From: AB-137-C09 sp964458185
GTDB taxonomy: Bacteria; Pseudomonadota; Zetaproteobacteria; Mariprofundales; Mariprofundaceae
Assembly (NCBI GenBank): GCA_964458185.1
Contig: CAYWFG010000010.1
Span: 1-64,000, forward strand
Reading direction: 5' to 3'
Length of the DNA: 64,000 nucleotides
The translations under genes were made by a program, and so were the position numbers. The notes under the pieces were generated by a model. It was not told where the DNA came from. It ran no database searches and saw nothing but the letters and a program-made list of their open reading frames with translations. Of the stretch, positions 7,637 through 17,320 are shown piece by piece (positions within the stretch are counted from its first letter, which is position 1; every line of letters starts with the position of its first letter).

Positions 7637-10413
7637 GGCTATTGCGTTCACGGTATTTTATTCGCATACTTTTTCCTGTCGTTTTATTATTGCTTGCAGG
7701 AATGGCGAGCGTCGGTGGCTATATTACCCAAGCTTTTATTCAAAATGCAGAAAAAACACGATTGTTAGATTTAGAAAGCCTGCGCGAGGCTAAAGTTTCA
7801 ACGGTTGTTGAATACCTCAATGACCGAATTCACCAAATTCAAAGTTTAAGTTATTCTCCTTTGGTTGGATCAGCAATGATTGACTTGATGCGAACGTTTC
7901 AGCGTGAAGGTGAGAATAGTCAGGTCTATAAAGATGCAGCTGATCGAGTCGATGCTTATTTTGAAAATTATATTACATATTGGAACTATTATGATTTATT
8001 CTTAATTAATCGTTCGGGTGATATTGTCTATACAGTAAAGCATGAATCAGATTTTGCCACTAACTTGCGCCATGGTGCGTATAAAAACAGTGAATTGGCG
8101 CATGTTTTTGAACAAGCTATATTTTTTATGCAGGCAAATAATTCTACTTTTGCACCGTATGAGCCATCGGGTAACCGTGGTGCTGCATTTTTAGCTGCGC
8201 CCATTATTCAAAATAATCGCTTTGATGGTGTCATTGCTTTACAAATTAACACCGATGAAATTTACCAACGCATGAATGACCTAACAGGGCTAGGTTTAAC
8301 AGGCGAAACCGTTGCTGGTGAATTAGGTGACCATGGTGTACGGGTAACTATTCCCCTTCGGCATGATCCTTTGGCGGCGTTTAAACGCCATATGTCATTT
8401 GATTCACCTATTGCCAAGCCGATTATTCTTGGCAGCCAAGGTCATACAGGTTATGGTATTATGGATGACTGGCGCGGAAAAACCGTGCTGGCGACGTGGG
8501 AGTATTTACCCCATTTGCGTTGGGGTGTTGTCAGCAAAATAGACCGTGATGAGGCGATGAAAGCTGATTTTAAAGCATTTCAAAAAAGCATGCTTTTTTT
8601 GTTGATTGCCCTTATTTTTGCTTTTTGGTTAGCCTATATTATCGCACGGCGGGTGGTAATACCTGTAACCTATTTATCTGCTATTAGTCGTCGTTTTGCC
8701 AATGGTGAACATCATATTCGGGTGGAAGGTGCAATTCCTAGCAATGAGCTGGGTCTGTTAATGCGTGATATGAACACCATGATGGATAAAGTTGAACGCA
8801 CTGAAAAACGAAGCCGTACATTATTGCACAAAATGGCAGATCAAAATGAATTATTGGATCAAAAAGTAGCCGAAAAAACAGCACGCCTTGCTTCGGTGAT
8901 TGAGTATGCCGCAGATGGCATTATTACGATGGATATCCATGGCGAACTAGATATTGTCAACCCTGCTGCTTGTCGGATATTCAAACGTGATCAAGCAACC
9001 TTTTCAACATTAAATGTATCAGATCTTTTCTTGCAACAAGACCCCTGTCACGATGTGATGGCATTGGTGCATCAGATGGCGCAATCACCGAGTATAACAT
9101 GCATCGAGATGGAAGGCATGCGATCTGATGGTGAGCGTTTCCCTATGGAACTATCGCTCAGTGATATGCAAGGGGAACAGCATAAAACGGGCAACCCTGT
9201 GTTTTTGTTATTGATTCGGGATGTCTCAAAAGCCAAAAAAATGCGCGAACAGTTAGAACACACCCAACGGCTGGAATCATTGGGTGTGCTTGCAGGTGGC
9301 ATTGCCCACGATTTTAATAATTTATTAACCACCATCATGGGCAATGCTGCGATGGCAAGAAGTCGGGTGAGTGAAGTATCGCCAGTGACCGAAATGTTGG
9401 AACAAATTGAATCAGCCAGTGAAAAAGCTGCACAACTGTGTCGTCAAATGCTCGCTTATTCGGGCAAGGGTCGTTTTGTGGTGCGTGCTATTGATTTAAA
9501 CGAGTTGGTTGAAGAGATGGTTAATCTACTAAAAATATCGATTCATAAATCCACCGTATTGCGTTTGGATTTATGCAAACAAGTATTGCCTCCGATCCAT
9601 GCTGATGCTTCTCAACTGCAACAAGTCGTCATGAATTTAGTGATCAATGCTTCAGAGTCGATAGCTAGTAAGAGCGGTGTGGTCGCAGTACGCACTGGCA
9701 TGGTACATATTGCAGGTGATATGTTTGAAGGCATGCAGCTTAACGAAGATATGGCTGATGGTTATTATATATCACTGGAAGTTTCAGACACGGGCTGCGG
9801 CATGGATGAATCAACCTTGGGTCATTTGTTTGACCCTTTCTTCACTACCAAGTTTACAGGGCGCGGTTTAGGTATGAGTGCCACCCAAGGGATTATTCGT
9901 GGCCACCATGGGGCAATTAAAGTCTATTCAGAAATAGATAAAGGCTCGACATTTAAAGTATTGTTGCCTATTGCCGAAAGTGCTAAAAAAGAAGAAAAAC
10001 AACAGCATAAAAACGCTCAAGCCGCAACCGAATGGAAAGGTGAAGGCACCATCCTGATCGTTGACGATGAAGAAACGATCCGAGCTACAGCCAGTATGAT
10101 GTTGCAAGCCATTGGTTTTACCGTGGTCACAGCCAACAATGGTAAAGAAGGGGCAGATTATTATCGCGATAACCATGCTGGTATTACAGCTGTTTTATTA
10201 GACATGACCATGCCTGGCATTAGCGGAGAAGAAACCTTCCGTCTCATGCGAGAAATCAACCCTGATGCACAAATTATTCTTTCCAGTGGCTACAACGAAC
10301 AAGAAGCTATCAGTTACTTTGTCGGCAAGAGGTTAACGGGCTTTATTCAAAAACCTTATTCGCTGCAAACCCTGCGGCAAAAGATGAAAGGCTATTTGTC
10401 CATAAGTATTTAA
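7633..10413 (+). CDS. Membrane hybrid sensor histidine kinase (Cache-like, HAMP, PAS, HisKA, HATPase, receiver)
   Basis: I place the start at ATG 7633, giving 926 residues, because it forms an ATGA overlap with the preceding gene. An upstream start at 7597 would overlap that gene by 40 nt. Order of parts: TM1 (about 8-30), a periplasmic double-Cache-like sensor (about 35-318), TM2 (about 319-341), HAMP (about 340-390), PAS (about 420-535), HisKA with phospho-acceptor His559 in GGIAHDFNNLL, HATPase_c (about 650-780, with N box MNLVINASESI and G boxes DTGCGMD and GRGLGMSA), then a receiver (about 805-925) with phospho-acceptor Asp857 in LLDMTMPG. No separate response regulator is nearby, so the output acts through an unlinked partner. 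Its coupling to a UrtA/AmiC-like binding protein suggests ligand sensing through that protein. Confidence 0.9.
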   Translation: MRLLRSRYFIRILFPVVLLLLAGMASVGGYITQAFIQNAEKTRLLDLESLREAKVSTVVEYLNDRIHQIQSLSYSPLVGSAMIDLMRTFQREGENSQVYKDAADRVDAYFENYITYWNYYDLFLINRSGDIVYTVKHESDFATNLRHGAYKNSELAHVFEQAIFFMQANNSTFAPYEPSGNRGAAFLAAPIIQNNRFDGVIALQINTDEIYQRMNDLTGLGLTGETVAGELGDHGVRVTIPLRHDPLAAFKRHMSFDSPIAKPIILGSQGHTGYGIMDDWRGKTVLATWEYLPHLRWGVVSKIDRDEAMKADFKAFQKSMLFLLIALIFAFWLAYIIARRVVIPVTYLSAISRRFANGEHHIRVEGAIPSNELGLLMRDMNTMMDKVERTEKRSRTLLHKMADQNELLDQKVAEKTARLASVIEYAADGIITMDIHGELDIVNPAACRIFKRDQATFSTLNVSDLFLQQDPCHDVMALVHQMAQSPSITCIEMEGMRSDGERFPMELSLSDMQGEQHKTGNPVFLLLIRDVSKAKKMREQLEHTQRLESLGVLAGGIAHDFNNLLTTIMGNAAMARSRVSEVSPVTEMLEQIESASEKAAQLCRQMLAYSGKGRFVVRAIDLNELVEEMVNLLKISIHKSTVLRLDLCKQVLPPIHADASQLQQVVMNLVINASESIASKSGVVAVRTGMVHIAGDMFEGMQLNEDMADGYYISLEVSDTGCGMDESTLGHLFDPFFTTKFTGRGLGMSATQGIIRGHHGAIKVYSEIDKGSTFKVLLPIAESAKKEEKQQHKNAQAATEWKGEGTILIVDDEETIRATASMMLQAIGFTVVTANNGKEGADYYRDNHAGITAVLLDMTMPGISGEETFRLMREINPDAQIILSSGYNEQEAISYFVGKRLTGFIQKPYSLQTLRQKMKGYLSISI

Positions 10414-10421
10414 CCTAAATT

Positions 10422-10451
10422 ACTGATGTTGCTAACTGATGTTACGCAGTT
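10422..10451. repeat. Lone terminus of the MITE-like family, partly duplicated
   Basis: The 17-bp terminus actgatgttacgcagtt lies at 10435-10451 with no partner nearby. A shorter copy of its first nine bases (actgatgtt) sits just upstream at 10422-10430. This looks like a remnant left after deletion of an element, perhaps one inserted into the end of an older copy. It lies in the gap between the kinase gene and glnE. Confidence 0.6.
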
Positions 10452-10533
10452 AATCACCAAAGTGACTATTTCCATCGTTGGTTGCTTTACCACGGTGATG
10501 CCTTATGGTTAAAGTTGCCCAACAAGGACGCTT

Positions 10534-13242
10534 ATGCCACACCATTCTCTCTCTCCAACTAACCAACAAATTTATGCGCACTTAATTACTGCATTACCGT
10601 TATTTAAGCGGCTGATGCATCGTCTTTCTGATGAAGAACAGTTACAAGTGATGCAATCACAAGATCATGCCTTATTACCCACGATTGATTGGGTTCCCAA
10701 GCAAGAAGTATATGATATTGACCATTGTCAACAGCATTTGCGCCATTATAAACAATGGGGTTTGTGCCACCTTATTTGGTGGGAACTGGGGGTACATGGC
10801 GATCCGATACGCTCTTGGCAACATATATCAGACTTGGCTGATAGCTTGATTAACGAAGCACTGCGTATGGCAGAAGTCTTGATTGCCCCGCGTTTGGGGT
10901 GCATGGCAGACGGTGCATTTTGCATCATGGCTTTGGGTAAATTAGGTGGGCAAGAATTAAACATGGGTTCAGACGTGGATCTATTGTTTGTCTGGCAAGG
11001 CAAAGGCAACAGCCATGGTGGGCGCAAATCGTTGCCTGCCGCTGAATACTATGCCCAATTATCACGCATGTTTATTCGTTTGATGGATGAACACACAGCC
11101 GATGGTCAAGTATGGCCCGTTGATATGCGGCTTCGCCCTGGGGGGGCAAGTGCTGCGATTGCTTTAAGCCTTGATGCAACCTTGGGGCATTATCTGGATT
11201 ATGGTCAAACGTGGGAACGAGCGATGCTGATTAAAACACGCGCTGTGGCAGGTTCGTTTACACTTGGAACTTCGTTGATTGAGGGCTTGTTGCCTTTTAA
11301 GTTTCGTCGTTATTTGGATTTTACCACGGTGACTGCTTTGGCAGAAATGAAACGTCGTATTGATCAAGCGCAACGAGAAGCTATGCCTACGGCTGGCTTT
11401 GATGTAAAACGAGGCTATGGCGGCATACGTGAGGTCGAATTTATTGTGCAAGCACTGCAATTATTGCATGGTGGTCGCCATCATGCTTTGCGTGATCAAT
11501 ACAATACATTGGCGACGTTAGCATTATTAAAAGACCTCTCCATACTCCCCACAGTAGAAGCTACCACACTGCGAGACGGTTATATTTTTTGGCGGCGGGT
11601 TGAACATGCGATTCAAGCCAAGAATGGCGAACAGACCCAACAAATACCTGTAGAATATGAAACATGGATGCCATCGTTATTAGGTATGGATGCGCTGCCT
11701 AGTCAAATGCATGCCCATACCACATGCATTCACGCGATTTTTTCCGAGCGGTTATTACCCGAAGCTATTGCTGACGCTGATAACGTTATTCAATGGTTGC
11801 AAGGTGAAGGGCTGCCTGTGACACAAACCCATAAAGACCAAACAGCCATGTTGCACAGCTTACAACGAATCCGCCAACATCTTCGGCGTGGTTTGTTGCC
11901 TGAACGAAGCAGCAGCCAAATGACACGGCTATTGCATTATGTGATGCCTTTGTGGCTGGATGATGCTCATGGCGTGCAAGCCTTGGATGCCTTTGCAGAC
12001 CTTGTTTGTGCCATTGGCGGGCGGGCAACATGGATTGATTTGCTAGACACTCACCGTGGAACATTGACGTGGTTAGCAGGCGTATTATCAGCGAGTCGTT
12101 ATGTTGCCAACCATATTGTGCGTGATCCTTCGTGGTTAGAATGGCCTTTAAGCGAGGAACGTGGTGCGGTAGAAGTCTCGCGCTTGTGTGCTGACCTTCA
12201 TGCTTTGGATGCAAGCTTACCCGATGAACAGTTTTTGGCAGCATTGGGGCATGCTGTCGATCAAGTACGTTTGCATTGTGCATTAACGATAGATGCCCAC
12301 CAACAAGACGCGCTACACATCGGTGCTTGGTTAGCTGATATTGCCGATGCAGCAACAGCCGCAGCGATTCGTTACAATATTCACCATCTTCGTTTAGCCG
12401 ATGATTTTCCGTTTGTGGCACTGGCAATGGGCAAGCACGGCAGCCAAGAAATGGGGCTGGTATCAGATTTAGATATGGTGTTTGTGTTGGTGGCTGATAA
12501 TGACCGTGCCATGTTAGGCTCTCGCAGTGTGCGTGATTGGGCGCAGCGTTTGGGTCGGCGTGTTATTCAAACACTCACCAGTCCCGCACCTTTTGGTGCT
12601 GGCTATGCCTTTGATGCACGTTTGCGCCCGTCTGGGCAAAGCGGTGTGCTGGTGATTGGTATGAAAGCCTTTGATGATTACCAACGCCATCAAGCTGACA
12701 CATGGGAACATCAAGCACTCTGTCGCGCACGCACGGTTGCAGGGCCTGTGTGTGCACAACAATCATTAACCGATGCGGTACAACAAATTCTTGCCATCCC
12801 CCGTAAGCAGACAGCATTAGCGAATGATATTGTTGCCATGCGTCAAAAAATGTTCGCTCATTTAGGCTCGCATGATGCAAATATCATCAACATCAAACAA
12901 GACCACGGTGGCTTGATTGATATTGAATTTTTAGCGCAATGGTCAAGACTCGCTTTTGGTGGTGAACATTGTGGAACCATTGCCACATTACGCCACCCCA
13001 CACCTGCTGCCCCTGAAGCATGGCAGGCTGATGCTTTGATGCTTGCCGCGCATTACCTCGCCTACCGCGAACTAGAAAACACCTTGCGGGTTGAGTTATG
13101 GCAATCTATTGGGCATTTACCGCGTGCTGTAGATTGCTCTGAATGGAAAACCTTGGCACGCCACTGCACGATTGATTCACCACAGATGCTTCACACCATG
13201 ATGACCGAGGTTCATCAATGTTTTGTGCAATGGTTACAATAG
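10534..13242 (+). CDS. glnE: Bifunctional glutamine synthetase adenylyltransferase/adenylyl-removing enzyme
   Basis: A 902-residue protein with the two nucleotidyltransferase-fold halves of GlnE. The N-terminal half, which removes AMP, has LGKLGGQELNMGSDVDLLF with metal-binding Asp147 and Asp149. The C-terminal half, which adds AMP, has MGKHGSQEMGLVSDLDMVF with Asp645 and Asp647. Family-typical segments are also present: VDMRLRPGGASA, RGYGGIREVEFIVQALQLLHGG and FDARLRPSGQSG. The enzyme tunes glutamine synthetase activity to nitrogen status through PII signals. At about 900 residues it is slightly shorter than the E. coli enzyme but complete. It stands alone and converges with the M16 protease gene, whose stop is 28 bp away. 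No glnA, glnB or glnD is in the window. Confidence 0.95.
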   Translation: MPHHSLSPTNQQIYAHLITALPLFKRLMHRLSDEEQLQVMQSQDHALLPTIDWVPKQEVYDIDHCQQHLRHYKQWGLCHLIWWELGVHGDPIRSWQHISDLADSLINEALRMAEVLIAPRLGCMADGAFCIMALGKLGGQELNMGSDVDLLFVWQGKGNSHGGRKSLPAAEYYAQLSRMFIRLMDEHTADGQVWPVDMRLRPGGASAAIALSLDATLGHYLDYGQTWERAMLIKTRAVAGSFTLGTSLIEGLLPFKFRRYLDFTTVTALAEMKRRIDQAQREAMPTAGFDVKRGYGGIREVEFIVQALQLLHGGRHHALRDQYNTLATLALLKDLSILPTVEATTLRDGYIFWRRVEHAIQAKNGEQTQQIPVEYETWMPSLLGMDALPSQMHAHTTCIHAIFSERLLPEAIADADNVIQWLQGEGLPVTQTHKDQTAMLHSLQRIRQHLRRGLLPERSSSQMTRLLHYVMPLWLDDAHGVQALDAFADLVCAIGGRATWIDLLDTHRGTLTWLAGVLSASRYVANHIVRDPSWLEWPLSEERGAVEVSRLCADLHALDASLPDEQFLAALGHAVDQVRLHCALTIDAHQQDALHIGAWLADIADAATAAAIRYNIHHLRLADDFPFVALAMGKHGSQEMGLVSDLDMVFVLVADNDRAMLGSRSVRDWAQRLGRRVIQTLTSPAPFGAGYAFDARLRPSGQSGVLVIGMKAFDDYQRHQADTWEHQALCRARTVAGPVCAQQSLTDAVQQILAIPRKQTALANDIVAMRQKMFAHLGSHDANIINIKQDHGGLIDIEFLAQWSRLAFGGEHCGTIATLRHPTPAAPEAWQADALMLAAHYLAYRELENTLRVELWQSIGHLPRAVDCSEWKTLARHCTIDSPQMLHTMMTEVHQCFVQWLQ

Positions 13243-13269
13243 ATACTTGCAGCAATAACATCGTAACCG

Positions 13270-16197
13270 TTACAAGGTAATAATATCCATTGTTCCCTTT
13301 AAACTTTCTGCTGATGATGGACTGGTAATAATCGCTGTGTGTGCATATTCAGGCTGTAGCCAGCGCGTCGCTACGCGGGTTAAGTCGTCTAAGGTCACAT
13401 CCAAGATACGTTGGCGGTATCCACGGCGTTGTGCAGGTGTGCGCCCACGCAATGTACGGTGGAATGTGGATGAGGCTTCTCCTGCGGGTGAACCGGGTGC
13501 ATCCATGCTACCGATGATTCCTAATACGGCTTCTTCGAGCAAGCGTTCTTCATGCTGATGATCCAACAACCAATCAATAGAACGGTCAAAATCATCCAAG
13601 GTGTCTTGCAAGCGGGGATCACGGTAAGAATAAAAGCGAAATGCACCGACATCAGCATCAAAAGCTGCGCCGCCGCCATAAGCGCCCCCTTGTTCACGGA
13701 TGCTTCGGTGTAAAAAGTTATTGCGTAAAAATGAACCCAACACCTGCAAAGGGGCAGCATCTGGGTGGTTTGTTGCTACAGTTGGGTAAGCTCGGGCGCA
13801 AAAGTTGACTTGTGTTGTGGTCACCCATACTTGGTTAACGCGCTCTTTTTTAGGCGCGGGTAAAGAAAGATTTATCATGCCGCTAGATGCTGTCGCGCCA
13901 TGCCAACTGTTTGCTGCTTGTGCTTGCAAGGAGGCAAGGTGCTGTTCTTCAGCAAGCAGCAGTATTTGTCTTGGTGCTTGCACGATCATTTTTTGAATGT
14001 GGCATAAATTATGCTGCATGTTTTTCATGGCATCATGGTCTTGTTCTAATGATTGATCCAATGCCTTGATCCACTGAATACCAGCCAAGCCACCCCATGC
14101 ATGCTTTAATTGGGCAATCGGGTTAAATGCGGCTGATGCAGCACACATTGCCAATGTATGACCATGCCCCACCACCGCACGCTCACTGCGTAAACGGGAT
14201 TGTGATACCAGTTCTTTCAAACGCTCTGATTCATCAAAATGGGTTTGTTCCAGTGTCTCCATCATTAGGCGCATGAAAGGTTCTTGGTTGCGTTGTAATG
14301 CTTTGCCTGATAGCACATAATGACTATGGTAATGTTGATGATCGTGAATACTGGCATGAATACTGGTATGCGCACCAATCCCGCCTGTAACCGAGGCTTG
14401 CAATGCTTGCGTTGCCAAATAATCACGCCCACCACTGCCCAATTCATCCACAATGTGAGTAAAAAATGGTAACATCGCCTGTGATTGTTCATCCATTTCG
14501 GGTAGTTGAACAATCAGTGTGCCATACACTAAGCCATTGGTAGCACAGGCATAACTGCTTGCATCCATGGTGGCAATGCTTGATGTTTGACCTTCTGGCA
14601 AAGAAAATTCACTGGGGATGTCATCACGGGTGACTTTGGGTAACAACTCTGGGTCATCCGTGCTTTCTTGCCTTGCTTTCAACGCCTGTGATTGACGAAT
14701 AATGGTTTCTTTTTCTTGCTCACTCAAACCTGCTTTAATCGCTGCCAAACGCGCTGCTTCGTTTTCTTGTTCACGCGCTGCTTGTGCCTTATCAGCTACC
14801 ATAATCAAGCGAACACGGTGTTGATTGTTCAATAAACCATTCACTAAATTTTGGATAAAATCTGGCTCTTGCACGCGCTCACGAAGTTTAACTAATAGGG
14901 GGTTAATATTCAGTATCGGTGCAACGTCAGCATCATACAAAGCAGGGGTGAGGGCATCGACCATCAGGCTAAGACCATAAGGAAAACCATCGCCCCCAAC
15001 TTCACGCTGTGATAATTCCAGTTGGTGCAACACAGCATCCACTTGTTGTTGTGGTACGCCTTCTGTGGCAATGCGCTCTAATGTGTCCAGAATATACTGT
15101 TCAGCGGCATCGGCAACATCAGCATGGCAGCCTTCAAAACCACAACAAAACACCATTTCTAAGGTTGAATCATGCAGCCCACAAAGTGGGGAGGGGGCTT
15201 CACCAAGGTCGCTGGTTTCCAGTGCATGACGCAAGGGTGATGCGCTATTTGCCAACAATACGCTCGATAATAAATGCGTTGTCAATACTGTTTCAGTATC
15301 GGTGCTGGCATCGAGTAACCAGCCTAGCACAATATGTGTTTTATTGTCGGCGTTGTCCTCTTCTTCGACGGCATAGGTGGTCTTCACCCGTTTGGGTGCA
15401 TTAAAGCGTTGTTCTTTTCCTACACGAATGCGTTGATCTAGAGCGGTGAAATCTTTTAACACCCGTTGTTCAAATACCACTTGATGATCTACTGCTGGCA
15501 TATTACCATAGGTCATGAATATCGCATTGCTAGGGTGGTAATGGGTCGCATGAAAGGCAAGTAATTCTTCATGCGTTACATTAGGGATGTCTACAGGGTC
15601 GCCACCAGAATTGTAGTGGTACGTTTGGGTGGGAAATAAATGGGTGCTTAATGCCTGCCATAAACTACTCACAGGCGAACTCATTGCGCCTTTCATTTCA
15701 TTAAATACTACGCCCTTGTAGGCTAAAGGGGTGCTTGGGTCATCCATGGTTTCAAACTCAAGGCGATGACCTTCTTGCAAAAAATCCATTTTATCCAAAC
15801 GGGGAAAAAATGCAGAATCCAAATAAACCTGTAGCAGGTTATTAAAGTCTTTTTTATTGCAACTGGCAAACGGGTAGGCAGTCCAATCGCTGGAGGTGAA
15901 CGCATTCATGAATGTATTCAGCGAGCGGCGAGTCATCATAAAAAATGGATCACGCACAGGGAAGCTACGGCTACCACACAAGGCAGTATGCTCCAAAATA
16001 TGGGCAACCCCCGTGGAATCTTCAGGCACGGTGCGAAAACCGACCAAAAAAGCATTTTGGGCATCATCCGCTGCCAAATGAATATGTACAGCCCCTGTTT
16101 TTGTGTGAATAAACTCTTGCAGTTCAATATGCAATGTATCAATACGGGTACTGCGTTGAAAGGTGAATGTTGCACATGTTTCAGGTTGTTGGGGCAT
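13270..16197 (-). CDS. M16C zinc metalloprotease, presequence-protease (PreP/Cym1) family
   Basis: A 975-residue protein with the inverted zinc-binding motif HILEH at residues 66-70 and a downstream Glu-containing helix, matching the M16C subfamily (PreP, Cym1, CG8320-like). The N-terminal region includes VPEDSTGVAHILEHTALCGS and FMMTRRSLNTFMNAFTSSDWTAYPFAS. The C-terminal half carries the LRNNFLHRSIREQGGAYGGGA segment with the Arg/Tyr pair used for substrate binding. These proteases close around and degrade unfolded peptides. There is no signal peptide, so it is probably cytoplasmic. Start choice: the first ATG after a plausible ribosome site. The next gene on this strand (DUF2786-like) ends 13 bp upstream, so they may be co-transcribed behind murA-hisG. 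Confidence 0.92.
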   Translation of the reverse strand: MPQQPETCATFTFQRSTRIDTLHIELQEFIHTKTGAVHIHLAADDAQNAFLVGFRTVPEDSTGVAHILEHTALCGSRSFPVRDPFFMMTRRSLNTFMNAFTSSDWTAYPFASCNKKDFNNLLQVYLDSAFFPRLDKMDFLQEGHRLEFETMDDPSTPLAYKGVVFNEMKGAMSSPVSSLWQALSTHLFPTQTYHYNSGGDPVDIPNVTHEELLAFHATHYHPSNAIFMTYGNMPAVDHQVVFEQRVLKDFTALDQRIRVGKEQRFNAPKRVKTTYAVEEEDNADNKTHIVLGWLLDASTDTETVLTTHLLSSVLLANSASPLRHALETSDLGEAPSPLCGLHDSTLEMVFCCGFEGCHADVADAAEQYILDTLERIATEGVPQQQVDAVLHQLELSQREVGGDGFPYGLSLMVDALTPALYDADVAPILNINPLLVKLRERVQEPDFIQNLVNGLLNNQHRVRLIMVADKAQAAREQENEAARLAAIKAGLSEQEKETIIRQSQALKARQESTDDPELLPKVTRDDIPSEFSLPEGQTSSIATMDASSYACATNGLVYGTLIVQLPEMDEQSQAMLPFFTHIVDELGSGGRDYLATQALQASVTGGIGAHTSIHASIHDHQHYHSHYVLSGKALQRNQEPFMRLMMETLEQTHFDESERLKELVSQSRLRSERAVVGHGHTLAMCAASAAFNPIAQLKHAWGGLAGIQWIKALDQSLEQDHDAMKNMQHNLCHIQKMIVQAPRQILLLAEEQHLASLQAQAANSWHGATASSGMINLSLPAPKKERVNQVWVTTTQVNFCARAYPTVATNHPDAAPLQVLGSFLRNNFLHRSIREQGGAYGGGAAFDADVGAFRFYSYRDPRLQDTLDDFDRSIDWLLDHQHEERLLEEAVLGIIGSMDAPGSPAGEASSTFHRTLRGRTPAQRRGYRQRILDVTLDDLTRVATRWLQPEYAHTAIITSPSSAESLKGTMDIITL

Positions 16198-16209
16198 AAA
16201 GGTATCCTA

Positions 16210-16641
16210 TTAGTTTTTTATAGCGCGCATTTCTTGCACATCATCATTACCATCAAAGATAGCCGTGGCGATAATGCGGCTGGCAATGGCATCAATATGT
16301 TCTTGAAGCGTTTTATCCAACGCTTGAAATTCAGGCCATAATTTTTCATCAACAAACGTAGGGGAAATCACTGCCATTAATGTGGTGTGATGCTGGCGAT
16401 AACGACGGTAAGGATTGATGTCATAACGGCGCAACAATGCCACCATTAAACGTACCGACCATTTATTGCCCAAGCTAAATTGGTATTCAATCGGCGGATC
16501 AATGACTTTGTATTCGGCAATGCGTTTTTTCATCCGCTCTAGCGCAGACTTTGCTGCATCGCGCTCGCCCTCTGTGCCTGCGCCTGCATGAAGGACTTCG
16601 ATTTTACGCAGTTTCGCTAAAAGCTTTTCTTCATCCGTCAT
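16210..16641 (-). CDS. DUF2786-like protein of unknown function
   Basis: A 143-residue protein. I choose the start at 16641 (MTDEEKLLAKLRKIEVL), which overlaps hisG by 11 nt. A longer frame to 16692 would run deep into hisG. The N-terminal part is helical and resembles the DUF2786 segment (LAKLRKIEVLHAGAGTEGERDAAKSAL). The rest has the pattern PPIEYQFSLGNKWSVRLMVALLRRYDINPYRR and WPEFQALDKTLQEHID, which I recall from uncharacterised proteins in other proteobacteria. No catalytic motif is evident. Its place between hisG and the M16C protease suggests co-transcription but gives no clear function. Confidence 0.65.
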   Translation of the reverse strand: MTDEEKLLAKLRKIEVLHAGAGTEGERDAAKSALERMKKRIAEYKVIDPPIEYQFSLGNKWSVRLMVALLRRYDINPYRRYRQHHTTLMAVISPTFVDEKLWPEFQALDKTLQEHIDAIASRIIATAIFDGNDDVQEMRAIKN

Positions 16642-17320
16642 GGTTTTTTTCTCCTTGTCGTTGTACCTCGACAGCATCACGCAATCTCGCAATCAATGGT
16701 TTGATGATCACACCACGGGTCACGGCACTGGCAGGATTAACAATCAAACGACTAGAAATATCAAACAAGGTGGTCTCTTCAATCAAGCCATTGGCTTTGA
16801 GCGTGCTGCCTGTTTCGACCACATCGACAATGCGTTCTGCCATGCCAACCAAGGGGGCTAATTCCATCGAGCCATACAAATGAATAATCTCACTTTGCAA
16901 ACCTTGCTGGCGGTAGTATTGGGCGGTTAAAAAATCATATTTGGTGGCAACGCGGATGCGTGATCCTCGTGCAGGCGCACCTTGCGCAATCAGTGCTTTA
17001 GGCCCAGCCACACACAAACGGCAACGACCGATTTCTAAATCCAGTGGTGCGTAGACATTGGGACGTGATTCTAACAAAATATCTTGCCCAACAATGCCCA
17101 TGTCTGCTGCACCTTGCACCACATAGGTGCATACATCAGCGGCACGAATAATAAGAAAACGTACTGCCCAATGATTCACTACAGGGCCATCAACCATCAG
17201 CTTTCGGGTGGTTAATACATCTTCTTGGGGCATTAATGCAGCTTGCTCCAGCAAGGGCAATGTTTGCTGTAAAATACGCCCTTTTGCTAAGGCAATTGTT
17301 ATTGTTTGTTTATTAGGCAT
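16631..17320 (-). CDS. hisG: ATP phosphoribosyltransferase, short form
   Basis: A 229-residue catalytic subunit of the first step of histidine synthesis, joining ATP and PRPP. Family marks are ITIALAKGRILQQTLPLLEQ, the loop ADMGIVGQDILLE, GSMELAPLVGMAERIVDVVETGSTLKANGL and the end region SSRLIVNPAS. It lacks the C-terminal regulatory ACT-like domain of the roughly 300-residue long form, so it should need a HisZ partner encoded elsewhere. It overlaps murA by 8 nt and the DUF2786-like gene by 11 nt. The murA-hisG order is common in proteobacteria, where hisD often follows; here it does not. Confidence 0.94.
   Translation of the reverse strand: MPNKQTITIALAKGRILQQTLPLLEQAALMPQEDVLTTRKLMVDGPVVNHWAVRFLIIRAADVCTYVVQGAADMGIVGQDILLESRPNVYAPLDLEIGRCRLCVAGPKALIAQGAPARGSRIRVATKYDFLTAQYYRQQGLQSEIIHLYGSMELAPLVGMAERIVDVVETGSTLKANGLIEETTLFDISSRLIVNPASAVTRGVIIKPLIARLRDAVEVQRQGEKNHDG

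Noticed and set aside
11786..12427. 213-codon open frame antisense to glnE
   Set aside because: It lies wholly inside glnE on the other strand, has no recognisable domain and is Gln/His/Leu-rich as expected of a shadow frame.
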